64,000 nucleotides of DNA from Candidatus Binatia bacterium (GTDB lineage Bacteria > Desulfobacterota > Binatia > UBA12015), in NCBI GenBank assembly GCA_036563615.1, contig DATCMB010000021.1, forward strand, positions 248,001-312,000, given 5' to 3'. The notes below the pieces were generated by a model. The model had not been told where the DNA came from, did no database searches, and saw only the letters and a list, made by a program, of their open reading frames with translations. Within the stretch, counting starts at the first letter, position 1. Each line of letters begins with the position of its first letter. The position numbers and the translations under genes are program-made. Below are positions 42,328 to 51,137 of this stretch, piece by piece.

Positions 42328-44223
42328 CTAGGTCAGCAGGGATTCGAGCTCGGCGCCGAAACCGTCGGGATTCGACCACGGCACGAGCAGGCGGTGCGTC
42401 GCGCGCGTCATGCCGGTGTAGAGGAGCGCTCGCGCATTCTCCCGCGCGCTCGCGCCGTTGCGCGGCGCGTCCGTCCCGAGCAGCACGACGACGCGCGACT
42501 CGAGGCCCTTGAAGCTGTGCACCGTCGACAGCGCGACGCCGCCGTGGTCGAGGACCGCGTCGGCCTTCGTGCCGCGATCTTTCGACAGCCAGTGCAGCGG
42601 CACCTGCGCATCCGCGAACGCCTGCTTCAGGAGCGCGACGAGGTCGACGCCGCCCGGGGCTTCGCGCCCAAGGGGGACGCCGAGCTCGTTCACCCTCGAT
42701 CCCGTGTAAAGGACGGCGAGCTCGTCGGGCATCCAGCCTTGTGCGACGAGCTCCTGGCAACGCGCGGCCGTCCACGCGACCTGCTCGAGGACGTCGGCGC
42801 AGCGCTGCACCTCCACCGGCTCGCCGGAGCGCTCGGAGGAGATCGGCACGATCGCGCTCTGGTCGCCGATGCGGATGGTCGTGCCCTCGGCGACGTCGCC
42901 CCAGAGAAAGCGCCGCGACAAGGTGTTGATCTCGCGCGTGCAGCGATGATTGACCTTCAAGATCCTCGAGTGCCCGCGCGCACGAACGCCGACGCTCGAC
43001 AGCGGGAAGCTCCTGCCCTCGTAGATCCGCTGCGCGTTGTCGAGCGCGAGGAGAAAGGTCTCGCGGCCTTCCTCGAGCGCGGCGAGGCAGGCTTGCAGCA
43101 TCGGGACCGAGAAGTCCTGTCCCTCGTCGACCAGGACCGCGTGGTAGCGCTGCGTGATCCGTCCGTCGCGCAGCGCGTCGAGCAGAAGCTGCGGGTACGC
43201 GTCGTCCTCTTCGTAGATTCGCCGCGGGTAGGAGACGCCGGCGCGATCGAGCAGGTCGCGCGCCCACTCGTGGAAGTGCAGGACGGTGAGCGCGCGCTCC
43301 TGAAGCTCGCCACCCGCGAACACGCGCGAGCGCAGCCACGCGGCGAGGCTCACGTTGAAGCAGAGGACGAGGATGCGCCACGTCGGGTTCGCGTCGGCGA
43401 GGATGCGTGCGCGCGCCGCGACCACGTCGCTCTTGCCGCTGCCCGCCACGCCCTGCAGCACCTGATGGCCGCCCGAAAGCTCGAGCGCGACTTGACGCTG
43501 GTCGGGCGACATCTCGCGCATCGACCCGAGCGCCAGCGCGAGCTGCTGGCCGCTCGGGGGCCGCGGCGCTCTGCGGTCGGCGTACGAGCGCTGGACCATG
43601 ACGTCCGGGAAGAGGACGGAGCGCACGGCGCTGCGCATCTCGGCGGAGAGCGTCCAGGGGAAGCTGACGCTGAATGCGCAGCGCAGGCGCTCGACCAGCT
43701 GGCGACCTTGCAGCGCCCATCGCGGAGAGCTCCCGATCTCGTCGCCGGCGATCACGGCGCCGTCTGCGTAGCCCGTGCAGAGTTGCAGATCCGCGACCTC
43801 GCGTGCCGTCACGTTGGGCAGCACCGCGCCCTTCGCGAAGGGAAACTGCAGCTTGCCGCGGTGGTCACCACCCATGTGGACGCAGGGCGGATGCTTCTCG
43901 AGCAGCTGCTTGATGGTGAACAGATGCTGCTCCGCCTGCTCGACCGGGTGCGTGTAGACCTTCGCGGTCGGCACGTCGCGCAGGTGCACGCTTCGCGCCG
44001 GCTCGACCGCGACGATCGCATCGGCCGACCAGTCCTTGACCTCGAGCACGAGCAGTCCGAGGTCCGGTCCGAAGACGACGACGTCGGGCTTCTTTCCGCC
44101 GATCCGCGGCTCGTGCCAGACGTCGTAGTCGTCGGGCAGAGCGTCGCAAAGCCACTGGAAGGTGAGCTGCTCGCCGGGGTTCGCGTTGGAGAGGCGGTCT
44201 TCGACTGCGTAGCCTGTCGCCAT
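42328..44223 (-). CDS. NERD-nuclease domain fused to UvrD/PcrA-like helicase
   Basis: A 631-residue protein from MATGYAV; the frame is open further up but without family sequence. Residues ~12-130 are a NERD domain with the restriction-endonuclease core D47 (KKPDVVVFG) and E61-V-K63 (LVLEVKDW). From ~230: SPDQRQVALELSGGHQVLQGVAGSGKSDVVAARA (Q motif and Walker A), AVLVDEGQDFS (Walker B), LKVNHRCTREI, then STVHSFKGLESRVVVLLG and YTGMTRATHRLLV (motifs V and VI). Such NERD-helicases occur widely and in defence islands, acting on invading or damaged DNA. It starts a cluster of nucleic-acid genes ending at tRNA-Val. Confidence 0.9.
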   Translation of the reverse strand: MATGYAVEDRLSNANPGEQLTFQWLCDALPDDYDVWHEPRIGGKKPDVVVFGPDLGLLVLEVKDWSADAIVAVEPARSVHLRDVPTAKVYTHPVEQAEQHLFTIKQLLEKHPPCVHMGGDHRGKLQFPFAKGAVLPNVTAREVADLQLCTGYADGAVIAGDEIGSSPRWALQGRQLVERLRCAFSVSFPWTLSAEMRSAVRSVLFPDVMVQRSYADRRAPRPPSGQQLALALGSMREMSPDQRQVALELSGGHQVLQGVAGSGKSDVVAARARILADANPTWRILVLCFNVSLAAWLRSRVFAGGELQERALTVLHFHEWARDLLDRAGVSYPRRIYEEDDAYPQLLLDALRDGRITQRYHAVLVDEGQDFSVPMLQACLAALEEGRETFLLALDNAQRIYEGRSFPLSSVGVRARGHSRILKVNHRCTREINTLSRRFLWGDVAEGTTIRIGDQSAIVPISSERSGEPVEVQRCADVLEQVAWTAARCQELVAQGWMPDELAVLYTGSRVNELGVPLGREAPGGVDLVALLKQAFADAQVPLHWLSKDRGTKADAVLDHGGVALSTVHSFKGLESRVVVLLGTDAPRNGASARENARALLYTGMTRATHRLLVPWSNPDGFGAELESLLT

Positions 44224-44270
44224 CGTGGATTCGTTGCACGACGCGGTGCAGTCGCGCCAGCGGCGAACGC

Positions 44271-44923
44271 CTATCGAGATGCGTTCGCGAGACGCGCGAG
44301 GTGCGTGCGCAGCGCGAGGAGTCGGTCGGCGAAGGATTCGATCAGCTCGCGGTGCGCGAGCCGCGTGCGCCACGCCTCCGGGATCCCCTGCTCGCCGTAG
44401 TACGCGCCCGCGAGCTGTCCGTAGATTGCGCCGGTCGTGTCCGCGTCGTCGCCGAGGTTGACCGCGAGCAGCGCGCCGTCGCGGAACGAGTCGGAGCGAT
44501 GGAACGCCCACAGGGCGGCCTCGAGTGAACGTACGACGTAGCCCTCGCCCCTGATCTCCGGCGGATTCCTGTCGATGAATGCGTGCGCTCGAAGCGCGCG
44601 AGCGCCGTGCGTACGGTCGTGCCGATGTCGAAGCAGCGGCCGTTCGAGCTCAGGTGCCCGTCGCGCCACCAGCGGACGTAGCGCTCGAGCTGGTCGAGCG
44701 GGTCGAAGCCTCGGCGCCCGATCAGGCTCTCGGCGAGGCAGAGCGCCATCGAGGTGTCGTCGGTCCACTTGCCGGGTGCGAGGTGGAACGGGCCGCCGCC
44801 GACGATGTCGTCGATCGGGGCGAAGGTGGCGGGGCGGCGGAACTCGAGCGTCGTGCCGAGTGCGTCGCCGGTGGCGAGGCCGAGGAGGGTGCCGTGGTAG
44901 CGGTTGCGCAGGCGGTCGATCAT
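44271..44923 (-). pseudogene. ADP-ribosylglycohydrolase remnant, internal deletion plus frameshift
   Basis: The N-terminus reads [23 protein letters not shown] and [19 protein letters not shown] (metal-binding T-D-D) up to [12 protein letters not shown]. The frame then changes, and the C-terminus resumes with [18 protein letters not shown] and [23 protein letters not shown], the second metal-binding D-D-A-D-T. The middle of the usual ~300-residue DraG/ARH fold, roughly 100 residues, is absent at about 44575-44590. Both ends of the active site survive but the joint is out of frame, so the gene is dead unless assembly is wrong. ARH proteins remove ADP-ribose from proteins or nucleic acids and often occur with defence systems. 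Confidence 0.82.
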
Positions 44924-45030
44924 CGGGAATATCGAGATCGTCGCTACCAGAATCGCCGTTGCCGCGCGGTATCACGATGGGCAGCGGCTTTTGCAGCCCG
45001 ACGTTCGCCCCGCGTGTTTCAAGCAAGGTA

Positions 45031-45047
45031 GTTCTCGAGATTAGAAC
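45031..45047. promoter_or_regulatory. Inverted repeat GTTCT-N7-AGAAC upstream of the HIT-PLD-helicase gene
   Basis: GTTCTCGAGATTAGAAC at 61 bases before the start codon is a perfect 5-bp inverted repeat around 7 bases, with an inner CTCGAG palindrome. Given the LexA-like domain encoded by the gene, this could be its operator, or the site of the cell's own LexA. Inference from position and symmetry only. Confidence 0.35.
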
Positions 45048-45107
45048 GTCACGGGCAAAGAGCGGATACGTCGCCAGCTACTTTCTCGCCACGATCAACG
45101 CCACGTA

Positions 45108-48100
45108 ATGCCGGACCTGACGTGCCCATTTTGCGCGCCGCCCCTCGCTCGCCTGTTCCACGAGGGGACATTGGTTCTCGGCCTCTGGGACGCCTTTCCT
45201 GTGTCCCCTGGGCACGCGCTCCTCGTCCCGCGACGCCACATCGCGACCTGGTTCGACGCCACACGGGACGAGCAAGCTGAGCTGACGGCGTCGATCGAGA
45301 TCGCGCGGGATGCGATCCTGCGCCGCCTGCACCCGCAGGTGCCCGACGGCTTCAACATCGGCATCAATGTTGGCGCTGCCGGCGGCCAAACCGTCTTTCA
45401 TCTGCACGTGCACGTGATCCCGCGCTTCCACGGCGACGTGCCGGACCCGCGCGGCGGTGTGCGCCACGTCATCCCGGCGCGCGCGAACTACCTGCGCGAC
45501 GAATCCGCTAAGGCTCCTTCGCCTCCACCGCGCGCGCTCGCGACCGGTGGTCGCGAGGATCCGTTCCTGCGCCACGTGCGTCCGCTGTTCGCGCGCGCCA
45601 CGGACATCGCGATCATCGCAGCCTTCGTGCAGGACAGCGGCCTCACCCGCCTGCAGCCGCTCGTCAACGATGCGCTCGCGCGCGGCACGCGCATTCGCAT
45701 CGTGACCGGCGACTACCTCGACATCACGCAAGCGAGCGCGCTCCGCCGCCTGCTCGACTGGCAGAGCGCGTCGGAGGCCTTCGAAACGACCAGTGATGAC
45801 GCCACGGACGACATCACCGGCGAGGCGGGGGAACCTCCAACGGCGCATGAGCCGCCCTCCGCGCCGCGCGGCCGCCTCGAAGCACGCATCGTCGAAGTGC
45901 GCGACGAGCTCGGAATCGTCTCCTTTCACCCGAAGTCGTGGCGCTTCGAGGGCGATGGCCTTGCAACGGCCTTCGTCGGCAGCAGCAACGTCTCCGAGAC
46001 CGCTCTTGACGCGGGAGTCGAATGGAACCTGCGCGTCGACCGCGATCGTGATCCTGCAGCGTACGGCGAGATCGTCGAAGCCTTCGAGAGCTGGTGGACG
46101 CGCGCTCGTCCGCTCACTGCAGATTGGGTCGACGCGTACGCAGAGCGCGTGCGTCGCATGCCGCGCGCGCTCCCCGCGGGCGAGGTCGAGTCCGAGGAGT
46201 TGCCGCCCAAGCCGGAACCGCACGAGATCCAGCAGGCCGCACTCGACGCGCTCGCGGCGACGCGTGCCGACGGCCGCAAGCGAGGCCTCGTCGTCATGGC
46301 GACCGGTCTCGGCAAGACGCTGCTCGCGGCGTTCGACGTCGAAGCCGTGCGCGAGTCGCTCGGTCGCATGCCGCGCGTCCTCTTCATCGCGCACCGCTCG
46401 GAGCTGCTCGAGCAGGCGGCCGCGGCCTTCCGTCGTACCTTCCCGGACGCGCGCTTCGGCTGGTTCGCCGCCGACCGCAGCGACACGAAGGGCGACGTGA
46501 TCTTCGCATCGGTCGCGAAGCTTTCGCGGCCGGCACAGCTCGAGCGCTTCATCCTCGACGCCGGCGGCTCACCCGACTACGTAATCGTCGACGAGGTGCA
46601 CCACGCGACTGCGCCCTCGTACCGGCGCATCCTCGACCGCCTGGAGCCGGGTTTCGTCTTGGGTCTCACCGCGACGCCCGATCGCCTCGACGAGGCGGAT
46701 GTGGTCGGGCTGCTCGACGACAACCTCGTGTACCGCGCCGATCTAGGCGTCGGCATCGTTCACGGACGCCTGTCCCCGTTCGTGTACTTCGGGCTCGCCG
46801 ACGTCGTCGATTATGAAAACATCCCTTGGCGCAACCGACGCTTCGATCCGGCCGTGCTCGCGCAGGCGGTCCAGACGCAGGCCCGCATGGAGCGCCTGTG
46901 GCAAGCGTGGAACGAGCACGCTGCACGGCGCTCGCTCGTCTTCTGCTGCTCGATCGCGCACGCACGCTTCGTGCGCGATTGGCTCGTCGAGCGCGGCGTG
47001 CGCGCGGTCGCGGTGTACGCGGCACCGGGATCCGACGATCGCGACGAGGCGCTCGAGAAGCTCGCCGCCGGAGAGCTCGATGCGGTGTGCAGCGTCGACC
47101 TCTTCAATGAAGGCGTCGACGTCCCCGCCGTCGATCGCGTCGTCATGCTGCGACCGACGGAATCACCGATCGTCTTCCTGCAGCAGCTCGGCCGCGGCCT
47201 GCGCCCCGCGGACGGAAAGGAACGGCTGATCGTCATCGACTTCGTCGGCAACCACCGCGTGTTCCTCGATCGCATGCGCACCCTGATCTCGCTCGGCGGG
47301 CGCCGCGTGAGCGTACGCGACTTCCTCGAGCAGGGAGTTCAGCCGGATCTGCCGGAAGGCTGCTCGGTCGACGTCGAGCTCGAGGCAATCGACATGCTGC
47401 GGCGCTTCCTGCCGGCGGGCGCAAGCGAGGTCGAGCGCGCGTACCGCGAGCTGCGTGCATCGCGCGACGAGCGGCCGACGGCGGCCGAGCTTACGCGCCT
47501 CGGCTACCGGACGCGCACGCTTCGCCAGACATACAACGGCTGGTTCGACTTCGTCGCGCGCGAGGGCGACCTCGACGAGGCGGAGCAACGCGTGCTTGCC
47601 GCGGCGGGCGACTGGCTCCGTGAGCTCGAAACGACCGCGATGACGAAGTGCTTCAAGATGGTCGTCCTCGAGGTGCTGCTCAAGCGCGACGCGCTGGCGA
47701 CCGGAATGCCGTTCGACGAGCTGGCGCGCCTGAGCCACGCCTACCTGCTCCGCTTTCCGGAGCTCATGCGCGACCTCGAAGGCGTCAAGGAGCTCGACGA
47801 TCCGCAACGTCCCGACCCGATGCGCTGGCGCGCCTACTGGCGAAAGAACCCGATCGCTGCGTGGACCGGGTCTCGGTGGTTCTCCGTGGAGGACGAGCGA
47901 CTGGTGTCGCACATCCCGTCGTTGCCCGGCGACCAAGCGACGCTCGCCGCGATGACGCGCGAGCTCGTCGAGTGGCGTCTCGTCGAGTACGTGGCGCGAG
48001 CGCGCGCCGAGGCGGCCGGCGACACGTTCGAGTGCGTCGTTGGCTGGAAGCAGCGCGATCCGCTGCTCGAGCTGCCGTCGCGCGCCGCGCGTCCCGACCT

Positions 48101-48869
48101 CCCGAGCGGCGAAACGGACGTACGCTTGCCCGACGGCTCGGCGTGGCGATTCCGCTTCATAAAGGACTCTTGCAGCATCGCCCGTCCGCTCGGGACCGCG
48201 ACGAACCAGCTTCCCGACTTGCTGCGCCGCTGGTTCGGACCGGATGCGGGTCGCCCGGGCACGGCGTTTCGCGTTCGCTTCACGCGCTCGCCCGACGGCT
48301 GGTGGGTCGAGCCGGCGAGCGCGCGCGTCGTCCCGCTCGCGCGCCGTGACGCAGTCGTCACGTTCCCCACATTGCGAGCCGCGGCCGGTTATGCACGAGC
48401 GACGGCGCTCGCCGACCGCGTCGCGGACGCGCCGGGCGCCGAGACGGTGCGACTGCCGGTCTCGGGTTTGCCATCAAGCGAGCTTTTCGCCGTGCGCGCC
48501 GTCGGCGGGTCGATGGACGGCGGCGATACGCCGATCCGCGACGGCGATTGGGTCGTTCTGCGTTGGGCGCGCGCGGCGCGCTTCGGTGCGGTGGAAGGAC
48601 GCGTGGCGCTGGTCGAGCTCCCGGCGTCGCCGAACGACGCGTCGCCCGACTCGGCGTACGTGCTCAAGCGCGTTCGGCGCGACGGCGATCGCTGGCTGCT
48701 CGTTTCCGACAGCCCGGGTGGACCGACGATCCCCGCGAGCGCAGACACGAAAGTCATCCGCAATCGTGGAACAAGCGATTCGTCCCGAGGACATCGCCCC
48801 TGCCGTTGGCGAGCGCATCGCGGACGAGGATCTTCCGAGCGCATTCAACCTCACCACGATCTTTCGTGA
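45108..48869 (+). CDS. HIT-PLD nuclease-DEAD/DEAH helicase-S24 (LexA-like) fusion protein
   Basis: A 1253-residue multidomain protein. Residues 1-~115 are a HIT domain with CPFC (6-9) and the triad H98-x-H100-x-H102 (VFHLHVHVIPR). Residues ~150-335 are a phospholipase-D-type nuclease half-site with H274-P-K276 and FVGSSNVSETAL. Residues ~375-720 are a superfamily-2 helicase: K403 (MATGLGKT), D495-E-V-H (motif II), LTATPDR, QQLGRGLRP. A DUF3427-like helical region follows (~770-1000). Residues ~1085-1220 read SELFAVRAVGGSMDGG, with S1135 and K1187 (YVLKRV) as an S24 Ser-Lys dyad. The last ~33 residues overlap the next gene and look like out-of-frame sequence. PLD-helicase proteins occur in defence systems; this full architecture is unusual. 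Confidence 0.85.
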   Translation: MPDLTCPFCAPPLARLFHEGTLVLGLWDAFPVSPGHALLVPRRHIATWFDATRDEQAELTASIEIARDAILRRLHPQVPDGFNIGINVGAAGGQTVFHLHVHVIPRFHGDVPDPRGGVRHVIPARANYLRDESAKAPSPPPRALATGGREDPFLRHVRPLFARATDIAIIAAFVQDSGLTRLQPLVNDALARGTRIRIVTGDYLDITQASALRRLLDWQSASEAFETTSDDATDDITGEAGEPPTAHEPPSAPRGRLEARIVEVRDELGIVSFHPKSWRFEGDGLATAFVGSSNVSETALDAGVEWNLRVDRDRDPAAYGEIVEAFESWWTRARPLTADWVDAYAERVRRMPRALPAGEVESEELPPKPEPHEIQQAALDALAATRADGRKRGLVVMATGLGKTLLAAFDVEAVRESLGRMPRVLFIAHRSELLEQAAAAFRRTFPDARFGWFAADRSDTKGDVIFASVAKLSRPAQLERFILDAGGSPDYVIVDEVHHATAPSYRRILDRLEPGFVLGLTATPDRLDEADVVGLLDDNLVYRADLGVGIVHGRLSPFVYFGLADVVDYENIPWRNRRFDPAVLAQAVQTQARMERLWQAWNEHAARRSLVFCCSIAHARFVRDWLVERGVRAVAVYAAPGSDDRDEALEKLAAGELDAVCSVDLFNEGVDVPAVDRVVMLRPTESPIVFLQQLGRGLRPADGKERLIVIDFVGNHRVFLDRMRTLISLGGRRVSVRDFLEQGVQPDLPEGCSVDVELEAIDMLRRFLPAGASEVERAYRELRASRDERPTAAELTRLGYRTRTLRQTYNGWFDFVAREGDLDEAEQRVLAAAGDWLRELETTAMTKCFKMVVLEVLLKRDALATGMPFDELARLSHAYLLRFPELMRDLEGVKELDDPQRPDPMRWRAYWRKNPIAAWTGSRWFSVEDERLVSHIPSLPGDQATLAAMTRELVEWRLVEYVARARAEAAGDTFECVVGWKQRDPLLELPSRAARPDLPSGETDVRLPDGSAWRFRFIKDSCSIARPLGTATNQLPDLLRRWFGPDAGRPGTAFRVRFTRSPDGWWVEPASARVVPLARRDAVVTFPTLRAAAGYARATALADRVADAPGAETVRLPVSGLPSSELFAVRAVGGSMDGGDTPIRDGDWVVLRWARAARFGAVEGRVALVELPASPNDASPDSAYVLKRVRRDGDRWLLVSDSPGGPTIPASADTKVIRNRGTSDSSRGHRPCRWRAHRGRGSSERIQPHHDLS

Positions 48870-49509
48870 AGAGCGCGGTTCGCGTTCCTATAAGCGCATC
48901 GACGGACACTTGTTCATCCTCATCGAGCAGCGCGGGGCATTGATCGAGCCAGATCGCATCCGTGCGAGCGTCCCCGACCGACGGCCCGGCGAGACGGCCT
49001 TTGTCTTGACGCGTACCTCGCATGAACAGCCGTGGCGCTACGCCGGCGTCGCGCGGGCGCTCGGTGGCGACATCTGGTCGATCCCCGCCGTCGACTTTGC
49101 GACCTGGCGCGCGCTCGGCGCGGGACGCGAAGTCTCCCGTCGCCTGCCCGACGGCTACCTCGAGCGAGCGCGCGAGGTCGTGCAAGCCGTCCTGCGCGAT
49201 CCTGGCGTCGGCGGCGTGCTGGCGCGCGACGGCAAGCAGCTACGGATCGTCGGCGAGGCGCCGCGCGGCGGCTTGCGCATTGCCGGCGTCCGAGATCCGA
49301 GGAGCGGCGACGGCGGCTTCGCGGAGCGCACGGTGTCGCTGCAGGACATCGCCTGGGTGCTCGCGGCCGCCGACGACGTCCGGGCACGCGGCGGCGTCCT
49401 CGACGAGGCGCGCGTCAACCGCCTGCGCTATCTCGACGGGACGCCGAAGGCCTCGACCCGCTGGATCGACACAGGGTGGGCGCTGCTCATCGCCGGCGCC
49501 GGCCGGTAG
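48766..49509 (+). CDS. Unrecognised companion protein of the HIT-PLD-helicase
   Basis: A 247-residue soluble protein; the GTG at 48766 gives V-E-Q-A-I-R-P-E-D and the frame's earlier part is the shadow of the fusion gene. It overlaps the 3' end of that gene by 104 bases in another frame, a tight link suggesting co-expression. I recognise no family. The body begins FNLTTIFREERGSRSYKRIDGHLFILIEQRG, with predicted mixed alpha/beta content, and ends in a Trp-rich DTGWALLIAG. No signal peptide, helix or zinc motif. It probably works with the fusion protein. Confidence 0.6.
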   Translation: MEQAIRPEDIAPAVGERIADEDLPSAFNLTTIFREERGSRSYKRIDGHLFILIEQRGALIEPDRIRASVPDRRPGETAFVLTRTSHEQPWRYAGVARALGGDIWSIPAVDFATWRALGAGREVSRRLPDGYLERAREVVQAVLRDPGVGGVLARDGKQLRIVGEAPRGGLRIAGVRDPRSGDGGFAERTVSLQDIAWVLAAADDVRARGGVLDEARVNRLRYLDGTPKASTRWIDTGWALLIAGAGR

Positions 49510-49561
49510 GCGCGCCTTCCTTTAAGAAGGTCCGCGCCTCGGTCGCCCGGCGAAGCGCGAG

Positions 49562-49635
49562 TGGTCGCACCTGGATTCGAACCAGGGACCTCTTGCATGT
49601 GAGGCAAGCGCTCTAACCAACTGAGCTATGCGACC
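49562..49635 (-). tRNA. tRNA-Val (anticodon CAC)
   Basis: A 74-nt cloverleaf on the minus strand: acceptor GGTCGCA with TGCGACC, D stem GCTC/GAGC, anticodon stem CTTGC/GCAAG around loop CTCACAT, variable AGGTC, T stem CCTGG with TTCGAAT loop and CCAGG, discriminator A. CCA is not encoded. Its 3' end faces the helicase cluster, the usual orientation for islands inserted at tRNA genes. Confidence 0.97.
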
Positions 49636-49844
49636 CCGGAAGAGACGGTGATTAACAACCGCGCCGCGGACGGTCAAAGACCACCCGTCCGGCGCTCGGG
49701 CGCCTAGCCCCGCCCGCCCGCACGCGCGACCCGCGCCACCCAGCCCGCAGCGCACACCCGCCCGGCCCTTCCGCCACCCCCGTCCGGCCCCTCCGCCGAC
49801 CCCCGCCGGTTTGCCACCCCGCGCGCCGATTGTATGACTCGCCC

Positions 49845-51017
49845 GTGGACTTCTCCTACACCGAAGCCGAGGAGCGCTTCCGCGCCGAGCTGCGCGACTT
49901 CCTGCAGCGCGCGCTGCCGCCGGGCTGGGGCACCGACGCCTGCCCGCCGCCGAAGGACATCGACGAGATGGTCCGCTTCGACAAGGCGTTCCAGCGCAAG
50001 CTGTTCGAAGCCGGCTACGCGGGGCTGTCGTGGCCGAAGGAGTACGGCGGGCGCGGCGCCACCCTGATCGAGCAGATCATCTTCCTCGAGGAGACGGCGC
50101 GCGCGAAGGCGCCGCTGCCGGTCAACCTGGCGGGGCTCACCATGGCGGGCCCCGTCCTGATCCGGCACGGCACCGAGGAGCAGAAGCGGCGCTTTTTGCC
50201 GCCGATCCTGACCTCGGACGAGATCTGGTGTCAGGGCTTCTCCGAGCCGGGGGCGGGCTCGGACCTGGCCTCGCTGCGCACGAGCGCAATCCTCGACGGC
50301 GACCACTTCGTGGTCAACGGCCAGAAGGTGTGGACGAGCTTCGCGCACTACGCGCAGTGGTGCATGCTGCTCGCCCGCACCGATCCGAACGCGCCGAAGC
50401 ACAAGGGCATCACCTTCCTGCTCGTCGACATGCGCTCGCCGGGGATCTCCATCCGGCCGCTCAAGCAGATCAGCGGCGACGACGACTTCAACGAGCTGTT
50501 CTTCGACAACGTGCGCGTGCCGCGGGCCAACGTCGTCGGCGAGATCAACGACGGCTGGAACATCGCGATCACCTGCCTGATGCACGAGCGCGCGACGCTG
50601 ACCTTCCAGCGCCAGCTGCAGTCGCGCACCGCGCTCGACGACATGCTGGCCTCGCTCGACGAGCGCACGCGCCGCGACCCGATCAAGCGGCAGCGCTTCG
50701 CGAGCACCTTCATCGACAGCGAGATCATTCGCTTGACGGCGTACCGGGGCCTCACCCGCCAGCTGCGCGGCCACCCGCCGGGACCCGAGGGCTCGATCGA
50801 GAAGCTCTTCTGGAGCGAGATGTACCAGCGCCAGCTCGAGCTGATGCTCGAGGTGCTGGGGCCGTACGGACAGCTCATGCCGGGCTCGAAGCACGCGGTC
50901 GCGAACGGCCACTGGCCGCACCTCTTCCTCTACTCGCGCGGCCGCACGATCGCCGCGGGCACGTCCGAGGTGCAGCGCAACATCATCGCCGATCGCGTCC
51001 TCGGGCTGCCGCGCTGA
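49845..51017 (+). CDS. Acyl-CoA dehydrogenase
   Basis: A 390-residue flavoenzyme. I chose the GTG at 49845, giving M-D-F-S-Y-T-E-A-E-E-R-F, the usual family start; a TTG five codons earlier is possible. SEPGAGSDLASLRTSA and GQKVWTSFAHYA carry the FAD/substrate-contact motifs, and the C-terminus ends GRTIAAGTSEVQRNIIADRVLGLPR. It introduces the trans-2 double bond of acyl-CoA. The ~200 bases upstream of the gene hold no other gene. Confidence 0.93.
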   Translation: MDFSYTEAEERFRAELRDFLQRALPPGWGTDACPPPKDIDEMVRFDKAFQRKLFEAGYAGLSWPKEYGGRGATLIEQIIFLEETARAKAPLPVNLAGLTMAGPVLIRHGTEEQKRRFLPPILTSDEIWCQGFSEPGAGSDLASLRTSAILDGDHFVVNGQKVWTSFAHYAQWCMLLARTDPNAPKHKGITFLLVDMRSPGISIRPLKQISGDDDFNELFFDNVRVPRANVVGEINDGWNIAITCLMHERATLTFQRQLQSRTALDDMLASLDERTRRDPIKRQRFASTFIDSEIIRLTAYRGLTRQLRGHPPGPEGSIEKLFWSEMYQRQLELMLEVLGPYGQLMPGSKHAVANGHWPHLFLYSRGRTIAAGTSEVQRNIIADRVLGLPR

Positions 51018-51137
51018 GCGAGCGACGCCGCAGCGCCCGCGGCCGCGCCGCGCCGCCAGCTGCGCTCCGCGCCCGGCCCCGGTCACGCCGCATCGTCGGC
51101 GTGCGCGGCGGCGCGACCCACCGAATGCTGACGCCCG

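Noticed and set aside
42330-42380. Possible att copy of the tRNA-Val 3' end (GGATTCGA words)
   Set aside because: Only 8-base matches inside a coding region; too short to be a direct repeat.
45078-46394. 438-codon minus-strand frame opposite the HIT-PLD-helicase gene
   Set aside because: His/Arg-rich shadow; the plus strand has HIT, PLD and helicase motifs.
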